Below, piece by piece: positions 1 to 11,234 of a stretch of 64,000 nucleotides of DNA. The stretch spans positions 71,721,667 through 71,785,666 of the forward strand of contig CM070715.1 in assembly GCA_036346275.1 (NCBI GenBank), given 5' to 3'. The translations under genes and the position numbers were made by a program. The stretch's first letter is position 1. Each line of letters opens with the position of its first letter. A model generated the notes under the pieces. It had not been told where the DNA came from and did not search any database. It saw nothing but the letters and a program-made list of their open reading frames with translations. This DNA comes from Otatea glauca (Eukaryota; Streptophyta; Magnoliopsida; Poales; Poaceae).

Positions 1-1271
1 CTCTGTGAAAGATGCTGTACTCTTAAAATTTGTGAGGCATATTGACTACGATCTTAATGTGTTCTATTGGTTTTTACACAAACAAAGACATTGTCCCACA
101 GAGCATTCTTGAAAGAACACACCTATATGAGTTTGACTGTTGATCGCAGTCCGTGAGACGTGGGTACTCTCTAAGAAGCTCATGAAGAGGCCAAGGAGTA
201 TGACTTATACGCTCCACCCGAGGGGTAGATTGTCAGCGGCCTAGTATCAGTCAGGGCCTTCAGTGAAACTTGTCTGCGCAAAACTTACAATTTAAGGCAT
301 AGTCCATTGTTCAAGTTACAGATGAATGTAGCTTGAAGTCCAAGTGCAATTCAAGGCATAGTCCATTATCATCGAAAGCTAGTATAAAAACAGTACTTTG
401 GAATAGGCAAAGACCTATAGGACCTCTAGGATCTGGTGGGGACTGTTGGAATTATTGGGCTAGAGGCCCATTAGTTCACAAATAATTCTTGAAAAATCCC
501 AAAGGCCCATTAGGTGGAAGAGTGGTGAAAATGCAATAGTCTCATATTGCTAGTGGAGGTGGATGAAGACCACCTTATAAGGGAGGTTCCCTCCACCATA
601 CTTAAGCATGAGAAGAAGAAGATGAGAACACGCGTGTGCTCTCATGCCTCGCCACGCCACGCCATGCCAGGCGGCACGTATACACGACATGCGCGTGAAT
701 GGTGCAGTGAAACCGAGTCCGATGTTTTGCGTAGGCGTGGTTCTCTTTTGCAGTTTTTGCAGCATGGAACAAAGTGGTCAACACGGTTATGATATGCGGA
801 AATATCTGCACGCAGAATCCGTAACTGACTCGTATCATGATCCACAATTTTATCTCTGTTATATATATGCAGAACAGAGATCAATCTATCTGTTGAACCT
901 TTTGCCTTCCCTCAGTACTACTTTGCATCCGTCTTCCCCGTCCATTCGCCGATGTGCACGGACTGAATCACGTTTTTGGGAAGCGTCTTCATGCGATTGC
1001 TCTCTATTTTCTTCACTGACGGTCGGCTTCGACTACAATCCCTGCTGATCTTCATCGACGTCTACTACTGGTTCGGCCATGTCTTCGTGTCGTCTCGGTA
1101 ACGCATGTGAACCATCTCTTTGTTCTGTTTATCTGATAATATGGATGAGATAGACATTGCAATAGACATATTGCTTGTGTCTAGTTTATTTGTTTCCTCT
1201 ATTCTATCTTCAATTATTATCATAGCTTATTTTTGGAATAAATTCTCATTAATATGCCTAATTATCCAACA
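1..1271 (+). mobile_element. 3' end of a Ty1/copia LTR retrotransposon
   Basis: The window opens inside the non-coding tail of a copia element and runs through its 3' LTR. Bases 1-430 hold no convincing coding frame. A purine-rich tract (ATCTGGTGGGGA, 431-442) sits directly before the LTR and fits a polypurine tract. The 5' LTR, primer site and pol lie to the left of the window, so completeness cannot be judged. The layout resembles the RIRE1/Houba-like copia group of grasses; that assignment is from general resemblance only. Confidence 0.75.
444..1271 (+). repeat. copia 3' LTR (828 bp)
   Basis: The LTR starts TGTTGGAATTATTGGGC and ends ATTATCCAACA, so the TGTTGGA/TCCAACA ends form the usual short inverted repeat. 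It contains a TATA-like CTTATAAGGG near 574. The ORFs here (547-1048) overlap in several frames, differ between frames and show no domain, so I treat them as chance. Confidence 0.8.
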
Positions 1272-2566
1272 TCTTTTACACACAAAGAGCAGAATGGCAC
1301 GAGGTTGATGCCACTCTTGAAGTCACACTCCTGAAATAAATTGTATATATCTCAAAACAATACAATCACATCATAGGCAAAAAAGACAGCGACATCGTAC
1401 CTATGCAAAACCCTAATTTTGAACTTTCTCAATCGATATAAAAATCCACCCCTATGTTGTCCCGGTAGTCTAAAGGCCATAGGTTCTACCCCAAGAACCC
1501 AAACAAGGGGAACCATGAACTTTATGAAACTACCAAAGATTACTCACAAATTTCTAGTTAACCAACTTTCTCAATTAAACCATCTAGCCTTTCATATCTT
1601 GCCCTGAAAACCAATCGACTACCTATCTGGATAGCAAAATTCAAAATAGCATAAATAATTTTGTACCACTCTAAATTCAAAATAGCAGAATACAAGAGAG
1701 CATCTTCTATTATTATATGAGTACCCATAATGAGAACTATGATGGTTCTTCTAGTGCCAACAATGAGGGCATCGCTTCCATTTCCACTTTTCTTAGTCAA
1801 AGTTTGAAAATATTTAGTTTCCTTAGGAATTGAATTTGTGGTGCAACTATTTACAAGACATATTTCCTTCTCCGCCATTGGATATTACTTTGTTCTATAT
1901 TAAAAGAATGATTTAACAATCAAACAATTGTTGCATCATAAACATATTAAAAATATAGAACAAGCATAACGTAATAAATGAATCCAATATTTGGAAAATA
2001 ATAATTTATTCAACTTTAAATGATAATCGCTCACCAGAAGCGTAGACCAATGTTCATTCAGGAATTTAAAAACTAAACTGATAAATGAGACTCTTTAGGA
2101 GACTTATAAGAAAAATGTGACATCAACTAGCATAAGGAGTAACAAGAAGACTATTGTAGGTCTCCATGTAAATCATGGATCATGTCCTCCTACGAACCAT
2201 TGGTGTTCTTTTGGAACTCATGTAGCTCAGTCCTAAGAATGTCAGATTCATTCATAGGAGAGTTTCCATATCCGAGAAGGTCCTCTTTGAACTTCTTTGT
2301 AGGATCAAGGACCATGTCATCATTCTCCTCGGTTTCCATCTCAACGATAGGTTGAGCGATGAAGTTTGCCTCAGTCTTGTTCCCTAGGTCTTCTAGATTT
2401 TCCCAGTGGATTGCATGTAAAGTTTCACCAAATGCTTCAAGGTGCGTCAGGTGTGAGATCAATGGTCGGTGCATCCAAACTTAAAGCATGGTTGTGGAGG
2501 ATGAGCAGCCTAGTTTGATGAGTCTTGCTTCTAGAACCTCACCTGCCCTTTACCTTTACCTTTACC
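1272..2566. other. degraded sequence between elements
   Basis: This interval is AT-rich and shows no intact gene. It holds a reversed copia-protease-like remnant (1720-1878) and an unrecognised minus-strand ORF at 2190-2474 (94 codons, acidic and Glu/Asp-rich) that could be eroded element sequence. A short (TTTACC)n run at about 2549-2566 abuts the next LTR fragment. Confidence 0.5.
1720..1878 (-). pseudogene. copia protease-region remnant
   Basis: The minus-strand frame from 1878 reads a block typical of the region around the protease of plant copia polyproteins. It has a Cys followed by a TTN motif, then RETKYFQTLTK-like residues (here KETKYFQTLTKKSGN), VGTRRTIIVLIMGT and IEDALLY. Similarity fades after about 1720. 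It lies on the opposite strand to the copia element at 1-1271, so it belongs to a separate, older insertion. No catalytic Asp-Ser-Gly triad is preserved, since the position reads NSCTTN. Confidence 0.55.
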
Positions 2567-3350
2567 TGTCGGGACCCGATTTTGAGAATCTGGACCCTAT
2601 GTGTATTCTGTGTCAGTCCAGGATCACGCTAGCACACACAATCATTATAGGGTTGAACATCACAGACGATCATAACGATACAATAATAAATAGTGCAAAC
2701 ATTTATGTAAACTAAGTTGTACGACCTTATGGTCTTCATTACATAAGATCAGCCACGCAGGGCTTACATTATCAGAGTAAACAAAAGATAATAGCGGAAA
2801 ACAAAATAAACTTCGTGGAACCATCAATTTGCCACAGGCAAAAGACTGGGCTTGCTCCCTAGTTGTCCCGCTCTTCGATGAACTCCTCCCATGCTGGCGT
2901 TGACTCCTCCACTGATGTTGTGTTGATAAGCAAGGGGGTGAGTACTCCGCAAGTAATGCACAGAATGCAGTACAATTACTATATGCAAGGCTTATTCCAA
3001 AGAATTGGTTTATTTGGTTCTTTGGCATCAAACAACATTTTTAAACTAATATTTTATTTAGGTTAAAAGAAGTGGAATAGTTGTAATTAGTACTAAGTTC
3101 TGCAAATGGTTTTTCTCCATAAAAACTCAGCACACGGCCTTAATCAATTCATTTTCATCACTAGCACACAGCCATTCTTTCCACACTTTATTTTTGAAGA
3201 TCTAATGCTTGACAGTAATCCCAAGCATTGCTCAATACCGCGAGCACGGCTATTCGAATAGATTTTTACATCTGCAGAGGTTGTACACTTTACCCACAAG
3301 ATACAACTGCTCACCATACAGGTGATTGCCCGCAACAAAGCCTTTCAGGA
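2567..3350 (-). repeat. 3' part of a gypsy-type LTR, reversed and truncated
   Basis: It begins TGTCGGGACCC, which on the minus strand is the LTR end GGGTCCCGACA. Two blocks match the full LTRs at 11235-14327 and 19453-22527. One is the GAGTACT/CAAGGG block near 2925-2950. The other is the 'CTCGCGGTATTGAGCAATGC' block near 3220-3245 with the adjoining TATTCGAATAGC and GGGTAAAGTG segments. Homology stops near 3350, inside a transposase coding region, so the LTR is cut at a deletion or recombination junction. The exact joint is uncertain by about 50 bp. Confidence 0.7.
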
Positions 3351-5213
3351 ACTTCTACCTTAACCGATGAACCTCTCCGGTAATGCCTTACTGGGGGAAG
3401 GTAAAGCCGGCCTTTCCCGGTGTCTTGAGGATGTAGCTCAGCTCTGATTTTCATATCTTCCAGGTCCCTTCGTGCCTTCAGTCCGTCCTTAGTTTTGCTA
3501 TGAATATTCAGCAAAAGACCAATCAAACTGTCACATACATTTTTCTCTACGTGCATGACGTCTATGCAGTGTCGAACTTCTAAGTCCTTCCAATAGGGCA
3601 AGTTCCAAAATATCGATCTCTTCTTCCACGTGGTCTTCTCAGTACGAGAGCTCGATTTATTATTACTATCTCCCTTTCCAAGTACAACATTAATATCCTT
3701 AACCATATCATATACCTCTTCCCCATGACGAGGCCTTGGAGCTATGCTATCCTCTTTTGTCCCATCGAATTGTTTCTTCATATTGCGGTAGGGGTGCGAA
3801 GGAACCTACGGTGATGCATGTACACAGTTTTCCTCGAGTTATTGAGCCACACACTAGCGGTTTCATCCATGCTCTGGGGGCATGCTTTGGCCTCTTTTAC
3901 AGTACGACCGGATAGGTTACCAAGGGCAGGGAAATCATTGATGGTGCAAAACAACAATGCGCGTAGGATGAAGTACTCTCGCTTGTACTCATCCCATACC
4001 TGTACACCTTTGTTCCACAGTATCACAAGATCTTCTACAAATGGTTGTAGGTATACATCAATATCATTGCCAGGTTGTCTCATCCCTTGGATAAGCAGCG
4101 ACATCATAATGTACTTTCATTTCATACACAACCAAGGAGGAAGGTTGTAGATACAGAGAGTCACGGGCTAAGTGCTATGAATACTACTCATGTTACCAAA
4201 AGGATTCATTCCATCTATACTCAACCCAAACCTTATATTCCTCGGATCATTCTCGAAGTCCTTCCTAAAGAGCCTATCGATGATTCTCCACTAGGCAAAA
4301 TAAGCAGGGTGTCTCAGCTTTCCATCCCTTTTACGCTCTTCTGAGTGCCATCGCATCAATTGGGCTTGCTTTTTGTTTCCAAATAAACGCTTCAACCGAG
4401 GTATTACTGGTAAATACCACACCACTTTAGCGGGAACTCCTTTCTTCACCACGGTGCCCTCGCTGTCATGGCCTTTACGCTTGTATCGCGATGATTTGCA
4501 CACCGGACACATACATGCATGTCTGTATACTCTTTGCGATAGGGTATACAATCGTTTGGACATGCATGTATTCTTTCTACTTCTAATCCCAGTGGACATA
4601 CAACCTTCTTAGCTAAATAAGTGGTTATCAGCAATACAAACCATCTTGAAGCATGTCCGCTAAGAGATGTAATAGCGTCGTGAAACTCTTATCAGACCAA
4701 CCATTACTTGCCTTCAATTTTAGAAGTGAAAGCACGGTGTGCAACTTTGTGTATTCCTCCTTGCAACCCGGGAACAAAGGTGTGTCCGAGTCGTCCAACA
4801 AACCCTTGAATTGATTAAACTCTCTCTGACTAGTGTAGTTCCCTTCTGCATCGCGCAACATCTGAGCAAAATTATTATCGTCATCAATGTCCAACCTATC
4901 CTCATCAGATCCATAACCGATGTCAGCTGCCATAATGCCTTCTCCATCATCCAATACGTTATCACCTTCATGTATGTTTTCCTCTTCACCGTAACTTGTC
5001 CAACGTGTATAGCCAAGTACAAAACCCCTTCGAATCAATTGCAAGTGGATGTGCTCTTTGTCCGAAAATATTTTCTCATTCTTGCAATCAATGCATGGAC
5101 AATGTATGTACTCTGTCTTCTTGTGCGACTTGTTCTCTCGTGCTCTTAAGCGAGATACCGTCGATATAATCTCGGCTGTAACGGTTCGCATTGTACATCC
5201 ATCTCCGGTCCAT
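3351..5213 (-). pseudogene. TNP2-type CACTA transposase, truncated
   Basis: The start ATG at 5213 opens with MDRRWMYNANR, the standard N-terminus of TNP2 proteins (Transpos_assoc domain). The reading frame then shifts by one base into the frame carrying HCPCIDCKNEK. Further along come GWSDKSFTTLL, ACPNDCIPYRKE, KVVWYLPVIPRLKRLF, GLSIDGMNPFGN, QPGNDIDVYLQPFVEDL, RALLFCTINDFPALGNLSG and FWNLPYWKDLEVRHCIDVMHVEKN, in the order of the TNP2 (Transposase_21) domain. Several stops and at least one frameshift break it. The DUF4218 and DUF4216 segments expected downstream are absent because the element is cut. It would have been the element's transposase, acting on its terminal repeats in the nucleus. 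Confidence 0.85.
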
Positions 5214-5239
5214 CTAAAATTAATTAAAATATAAAAATG

Positions 5240-5880
5240 ATTAAAAAACTAATCTAATTACTTATCATCTAAAGGAGCTAGATAACAAATTCATCATTTA
5301 AAAATGATGAGCACCTACCAAATTAACTAAAATTTCATGTATATTAATATCCAATAATCTTAATTAAATAAATTTAATATATACAAGATGTATATTATAT
5401 GTCCACACTAATGGAACCAAATTAATAGTAATTAAAAAACTAATCTAATTACTTATCATCTAAAGGAGCTAGATAATAAATTCATCATCTAAAAATGATG
5501 AGCAGCCACCTACCAAATTAACTAAAATTTCATGTATATTAATATCCAATAATCTTAAATAAATAAATTTAATATATGCAAGATGTATATGTCCGTACAC
5601 TAATGTAACCAAATTAATAGTAATTAAAAAACTAATGTAAATACTTATCCTCTAGATAAGCTAGATAATAAATTCATCATCTAAAAATGATGAGCACCCA
5701 CCTACCAAATTAACTAAAATTTCATTTATATTAATATCCAATAATCTTAATTAAATAAATTTAATATATGCAAGATGTATATGTCCACACTAATGGAACA
5801 AAATTAATAGTAATTAAAAAACTAATCTAATTACTTATCATCTAAAGAAGCTAGATAATAAATTCATCATCTACCAAATT
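5240..5880. repeat. about 191-bp tandem repeat, 3.3 copies
   Basis: Units starting near 5241, 5432, 5623 and 5815 each begin ATTAAAAAACTAAT and contain CTAGATAA, a short ATCATCTAAAAATGATGAGC palindrome and CCAATAATCTTAA. It lies directly upstream of the TNP2 start codon, whose ATG is preceded by an acceptor-like TTTTAG, so the array probably sits in the leader intron. Confidence 0.85.
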
Positions 5881-6238
5881 AACTTAAAATACAATTTATA
5901 TTAAATATATGCTTGATCATAATTCATCATCTATAAAAGGAACACAACATCATCTAATGAACCTAGCTAGGAAATAAATTCATCAACTACAAAATGGTAG
6001 GTAAATAAAAATAAACAAAATCTAAACTTTTCATCTCAACTACATGTAAACCTTAATTAAACTAGGTTTAAAAATTAAATTGCAACAAGATTAACACAAA
6101 TCAAGAGAGGAGAAAAAATAACTCACCAAGGAACAACTAGAGGAAGTACAAGCACAAGAATTGGAGAAAACGAAATCTGAAAATTAGAAGTTTTGGTTTG
6201 CTCTCGGGAGGAAGAAGACCAGTGCTGCTACTAACCAC

Positions 6239-6249
6239 CTATTTATAGG
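6239..6249 (-). promoter_or_regulatory. TATA box of the CACTA-1 transposase gene
   Basis: The minus strand reads CCTATAAATAG immediately inside the subterminal repeat array and about 1 kb upstream of the transposase ATG, with the tandem-repeat leader between them. The placement matches the TATA boxes at the repeat/leader edge in the other CACTA elements here. Confidence 0.55.
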
Positions 6250-6257
6250 CAATATTA

Positions 6258-6640
6258 TTAGTGGCGGTTGTTAGGATAGAATCGTCACTGTTAACATTAT
6301 CTGTGGCGGTTCTATGCTCGAACCGCCACTGATAATGCATTATCAGTAGCGGTTCTAGGATTGAACCGCCACGGATAATCCAATAGTATCGGTGGCGGTT
6401 GGAGGATAGCACCGTCACTGATAACCTAGTTATCAGTGGCAGTTCTATCCTCCAACCGCGACTAATGATGTATTTGTTATTAGTGGCGATTCTATCCTCG
6501 AACCAATATCAGTGGCGGTTCGAGGATAGTACCGCCACTGATATTCTTCCAGCCATTTTTAATATAGAACCGTCACTGATAATTATATTTGTGGCGGTTC
6601 GAAAAAAACCGCCACAAATAGACCGTCACCTATTGCAGGT
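6258..6640. repeat. subterminal repeat array of CACTA-1
   Basis: There are about a dozen copies of GTGGCGGTTC or its complement GAACCGCCAC, often paired head to head around ATCAGTGGCGG and separated by short AT-rich spacers. Such arrays are the transposase-binding regions of CACTA elements. They end just before the terminal motif at 6640-6652. Confidence 0.85.
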
Positions 6641-6652
6641 TTTGGCGTAATG

Positions 6653-7787
6653 GGCCATGCTCAGCAGGAGCACAGCTACGGTCGGTGCTGGGCACAGCTT
6701 GCGGCCGATTTTCCCTCTTTTCTCATGAATAGTAACCAAAGACTCTAATTCAGGAAATTAGATTAATCTAGTCTCTAATCAATGATTAAGAATGACTAAT
6801 CTAGGTAACTATGGAAATTAATATATAGAATTAAAAAATGCTCAGATGCAATTAACTTACGTGCTTCGAACTTACGTTTGGCTTGTAGTAGATTAATTTC
6901 TTGATGCTAGTCGAAATTCGAAACAGTGTAGATTTATGCAAGCAGAAAAAATTTATTTGGTCTCGAAGAGCTTCGTGCTGATAATGCATTGAAAAACGAT
7001 AACGGTTGCTATAGATAAATCATGATGCCAATCAAGAATAGAGGAATTAAGAACAATAGTACATAAATGGACACATGATACAGACAGAGGCGGAGCCAAG
7101 GGGGGCTTGGTGGGGCTCCATTTACCCCACCAAGAGACAATCGATCGAGAGATCTCTTCTTTCGGGCGACGCATAAAGAATGATCGTGATCTGCAGATTT
7201 TATTTGTCAAATCTCTTCTTTCAGACGGTGGCAATGAAAAGTAATTTTTTTCCCTTGCATATTTGCATACTAATACTATATTACATGCATTTAAATTTCA
7301 ACTATAATATGTCGGCTTGGTTCAGCCCCCCTCTTGAATGAATCCTGGCTCCGCCTCTGGATACAGAGAGATTAACTCTTTTCTCTCTTTATTGATTGAT
7401 TCAATTCTCTTGTACAATGAGGTACTATATTTATATCCATAGCACTTATCAAGGTAGTTTCGGAAGTCGTCCACAAAAATTAAGAGTCCGAATATATTTT
7501 AACAGCTAAGACCAAAAGTCGGGTCATATCTCAACGGTTCGATTAATCTCCTTGTTTTTGTAGTTGTTACACGTTAGATGTGTTCACGTGTCAGTTTGCA
7601 ATGTAGTTGAGTTAGCGTACATGAGTTAGTTTATGAGTCACTAGATTGTTTCATGAAGGGAAGCTAGTGATTAGTAGCTGCATGTGTGTGCACGTTGTGA
7701 GTTGCTTGCATGCAGTGAGTCAATGGATGATTAGTACGCGAGTGAACAGCCGAGATATGCATGGATGGCATCAAATGTATGAAGGCA
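6653..7787. other. non-coding DNA between CACTA-1 and CACTA-2
   Basis: Apart from the MITE at 7085-7359, I see no gene, RNA or repeat that I can support. The stretch is AT-rich with scattered stops in all frames. Confidence 0.5.
7085..7359. mobile_element. hAT-type MITE (275 bp)
   Basis: The ends are inverted repeats, CAGAGGCGGAGCCAAGG on the left and CCTGGCTCCGCCTCTG on the right. They are flanked by a perfect 8-bp duplication GATACAGA (7077-7084 and 7360-7367). The 8-bp duplication and CA...TG ends are hAT hallmarks. There is no coding capacity of note. Confidence 0.9.
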
Positions 7788-7799
7788 CACTACTACAGA

Positions 7800-8205
7800 A
7801 CAGCACATCATTGTCGGTTCCAAAACCCTATCAATACCGGTCATTGGCGCCGACAGTGATTAGTCGGCAGTGATACTCGGGGATTATCACTGCCGGTTGT
7901 GATAAGGATTATCACTGCCGGTTCTACCTACAACCGGCAGTGATATTGGACTTTCACTGCCGGATCAAACCAAAATTCGGCAGCGATAAGGATTATCACT
8001 GCTGGTTGTACCTACAACCGGCAGTGATAGTTCACTATCACTGCCGGATCAAACCAAAATCCGGCAGTGATGATCATTATCACTGCCGGTTATACTTAAA
8101 ACCGACAGTGATATCGAACTATCACTGCCGGGTTTACCATAATTCGACAGTGATATGTATATATCACTGCCGGTTTTCTCCAAGAACCGGCAGTGACAAG
8201 CTTGC
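7800..8205. repeat. left subterminal repeats of CACTA-2
   Basis: About 15 copies of TATCACTGCCGGTT or its complement AACCGGCAGTGATA alternate in orientation with short spacers. They form a string of imperfect palindromes starting directly inside the left TIR. Confidence 0.9.
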
Positions 8206-8499
8206 ATATTTTTTGTGCAATATATATATTTTTATATAGTTGTTTATACAGTGTCCATATGTAGTATATAAAGTATCGTTCAAATCATAATTCAAATATA
8301 TCCATGTATATATGAAGCATCGTTAAAATCATAATTCAAATATATTAAATTAAGCATCACAATATTTTGTTTTTACAATGATTTGTTTACAATTAATGTA
8401 GCTCGACTACATCTCATCCCATTCGCTTTGATCTGCAAGGACTACAATACGAAGAGTCGAAGTAGACATGTCACGCGTCTAGGTCGAAGGAATGAGGGC

Positions 8500-9520
8500 G
8501 ATGAGGCTACTCGTGGAACTCGCTGTTTGGATTGATGATCTCATCATGAATGAATCCGGCGATCTATTCTTGAATTGCTATAATTTCTGTCAGCAATAAC
8601 TTATGAGTTCTCAGTTTGGAGCGCTGTTTTTGAAGAAAAAAGGAAGTTAATTAATGATGATATTTGTTAAATGAAAAAAAGGCATCAATGTGTAATTACG
8701 TACCATGGCCGTTATAGCCGACACTCTCGTGACAATTGAATGCATATTTGTACATACATAGTATGCACATAAATTGTTTACGGGTCTTGCCTCATGCATG
8801 GAAAGTCATTTATTATTTCAAAATTTTTCATGTATGGACGATACTAACACTTTTCTTGCGATGCAGTGCGAAAGCCTGTGTGAATGATTTTAAATAGTAA
8901 TTAAACTTAAATGCAATAGAATGGAATTTTGCTAGAGTAATAACGCATACGATCGAGTTTACCTTTTCAAAGATGTCCCAAAGGTCTTGAGTACAGTTAG
9001 TTTGTTTTCTCCTGAGTCCAAGACAAAATCACGCTAGCATCTAACTGGATGACGAGGACCCAGTGAAACTCGCACATATATGTCAATGTAGTCAATTACT
9101 CCCACATCGTCGTGTTACGCAAAAATAGTAAAAGATATTAGAAGTAAGGAGATCGTGCTTGAAGTTATAGGGTAAAAATACGGTGGTTTTATATTACAGC
9201 TTTAAAAAGTATTAAATAAATAGTCTTCAATGACCTGTGGATTGTCGTTCACAAGCTTCTCGTTGACGAGCCCCGGATCTAGGAATGCTAGATTGTCATT
9301 GTTATTTCTTCTACATGTTTGTATCTCTATTCTACATTAGAAAGAAGTTAGACGTGCAATTAAACAGTACAAAAATACTCAACGATATCCGGACAAACTT
9401 ACAAAGTCCATAGTCTAAGTATATTCACGTCCAAGGCATCTTGCTGGTACAACATATACAGCTCCGTGAAAAGAACCCAGCAGATGTTATCCCCATTGTA
9501 GAAATCTTGCTCCGTGTATC
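8500..9520 (-). pseudogene. Ulp1-like (peptidase C48) region of the CACTA-2 second gene
   Basis: Reading the minus strand, I see FYNGDNICWVLFTELYMLY near 9450-9510. This aligns block for block with FYRGDNNIWLEFDDLYNIY in CACTA-3. A His block FHWVLVIQLD follows near 9060, then the Cys block NNLCAYYVC near 8745-8800, and IAIQE and IAGFIHDEI near 8530-8580. These are the catalytic His and Cys surroundings of SUMO-protease-like C48 domains captured by CACTA elements. Segments are separated by intron-like AT-rich stretches, and a stop falls before IAGF. Exon borders are approximate. Confidence 0.7.
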
Positions 9521-11234
9521 TGACTGCGAACGCCTCCATACCATCGTTGGAGTCTTTGCATGTAACATCGATGGCGCGTACTGCGATTTTGTTGTAAGGT
9601 TGTCGAAATGAGCCGGTTCAACGGCGGTTTTCCCATAACGAACTTCCACCTTAGACCGTGCGCGAGCATCTAGTTGGCGACATCTCGCTTGAGCATCCCA
9701 CTTTAGCGATGTCGGCACTAGCGCTGCAAGTATTGCTTTACGGATATGCACTCGTAGTCCGATATTTTGCAAGGTTGAAGCTTTGCCCGTCTTTTGCACT
9801 TTTGCCATACTCAAGAAAAACTTTTGCGTCGGCATCAACTTTAGTCTTCTTACATGATGGCACCTTTTAAAGTGAGATGTTCTGCAGCGCTTACATGCTT
9901 TTCCGTTCTTCTTGATCATGTCGGTGATAATTACTTACGGATTGTCCTGGGTTCGCGGATGGTTGAGATTTCTTGAGGACGGTGCCAAGCTGCCGAGATG
10001 TTCTGGTGTTCGATTCTTTTGATTTTGGCCGAGTCGGGCTTTTTGTGGTTGGTGTCGGCGGAGGAGTTGGACTTTTACGGTTGGTGGCGAGAAGGCGGGA
10101 GGTCTCGTGTGGAAGTGCGGTGATCATCATCTTCGTCGCCCTCATCGTCAAAGCCAAACTTAATCAAGCTCTTGCGCCACGCGAGAAGCCATGCACGTTT
10201 TCTCCTAGTTTTTGTTTCCATCCTCGCTAGGATCTCTACCTCTATTTTTCGGTATTGGCGGACTACACCGCCCACCGACCTAGCGAATCCTGCGGTATCG
10301 GGCGGCGAGTGCAAAACTGCGACTCTGGCATGGCCAAGCCACGCCTTAGCCACCTTTATGGTAATGCCATGTGCGGCCAAATGTAGCTTGCACGTGTCGG
10401 TTCTTTGATGTCATCCACGGAAAATGCGTCCATCCTCTTGGGAATCCACAGTGGGCCTTACAATTGCTCTTACGAGCACCGGACCGATGAGCTCGGGGCT
10501 TTCACCGGGTGGCGATCGTGGTGAGAGCTTTTTGTACGGCTTGCTCCACAGCCTTATCTAGTTCCGCTCTCTGTTCCTCTAACGCTCTAGCCATAGCATC
10601 TTTTATCTGACGTTCCAGTTGATCTTCTCTTAATCTCTTTGAACGCTTGTACAACCATGCGTCTGCGGGGAAGGCCTCTTTCCACGTGATCAAACCAACT
10701 CCTCTGGTGCGACCTGGATGCTCCTTGTTACCCAGGGCTACGGTTAGCTCGTCATTCTCCCTTCGTGGCGCGAAATATCCATGGGAAGACTGCATGTGAG
10801 CATCTATGATTCTGCTCAGCACTTCCTGCTCTCTATCGCTTCTAAAGCTTAAGCTGCCATCATCCGAGATAGTAGCACCCCTCCCAAGCAACCAGTGCTT
10901 CGATCGTTTGCTTAAGGCGGCCGTCGCAGGAATTATACCCTTGCGGGTTATTTCTTCTTCGGACCGATCCCATGCTGGTATTTTCTTCACGTACCCTCCT
11001 GTTCCTAGTCTGTGAGGGTGAATATTCTTATCCGCGTTTGCTTTGTTCCTTTGACTTACTATGTGAGCTTCTTGGACCTCTTATGCATACAAATTCATCC
11101 CAAAACTCCCTTAACTTTGGAGTACGTGTCAAAATTCGGCGTTTCATTCTTTTTCACATAATTCTTGTTTAGTGCTGTCTTCCAATTCTTCCACGCTGTG
11201 CACATGATGCAGAGTGCTCGTTTCTTTGCAACCA

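Larger units (their letters stand above)
3351..6652 (-). mobile_element. CACTA-1: truncated CACTA (En/Spm) transposon, 5' part
   Basis: This is one end of a CACTA element with minus-strand coding. The outer end at 6640-6652 reads TTTTGGCGTAATG. CACTA ends with this inner sequence normally finish TAGTG, so the terminal G to A change would damage the TIR. Inward lie subterminal repeats (6258-6640), a TATA box, a tandem-repeat leader and the N-terminal two thirds of a TNP2 transposase gene. The other end is missing, replaced by a gypsy LTR fragment at about 3350. Its repeat motif (GTGGCGGTTC) differs from CACTA-2 and CACTA-3, so it is a different family. Confidence 0.75.

Noticed and set aside
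547..1048. ORFs in the first copia LTR
   Set aside because: They overlap on both strands, lack domains and fall wholly within an LTR.
2190..2474. 94-codon acidic ORF as a host gene
   Set aside because: There is no recognisable domain, splice context or neighbouring gene. It lies in element debris, so I left it as unassigned.
7800..8205. Regularly spaced short repeats that look CRISPR-like
   Set aside because: The units are palindromic, vary in orientation and spacing, and lie directly inside CACTA terminal repeats. They are subterminal transposase-binding repeats in a plant genome.
9425..9919. 164-codon minus-strand ORF as a separate gene
   Set aside because: Its translation has no domain. 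The neighbouring frame on the same strand carries the conserved FYNGDN...YMLY block of the C48-bearing CACTA protein.
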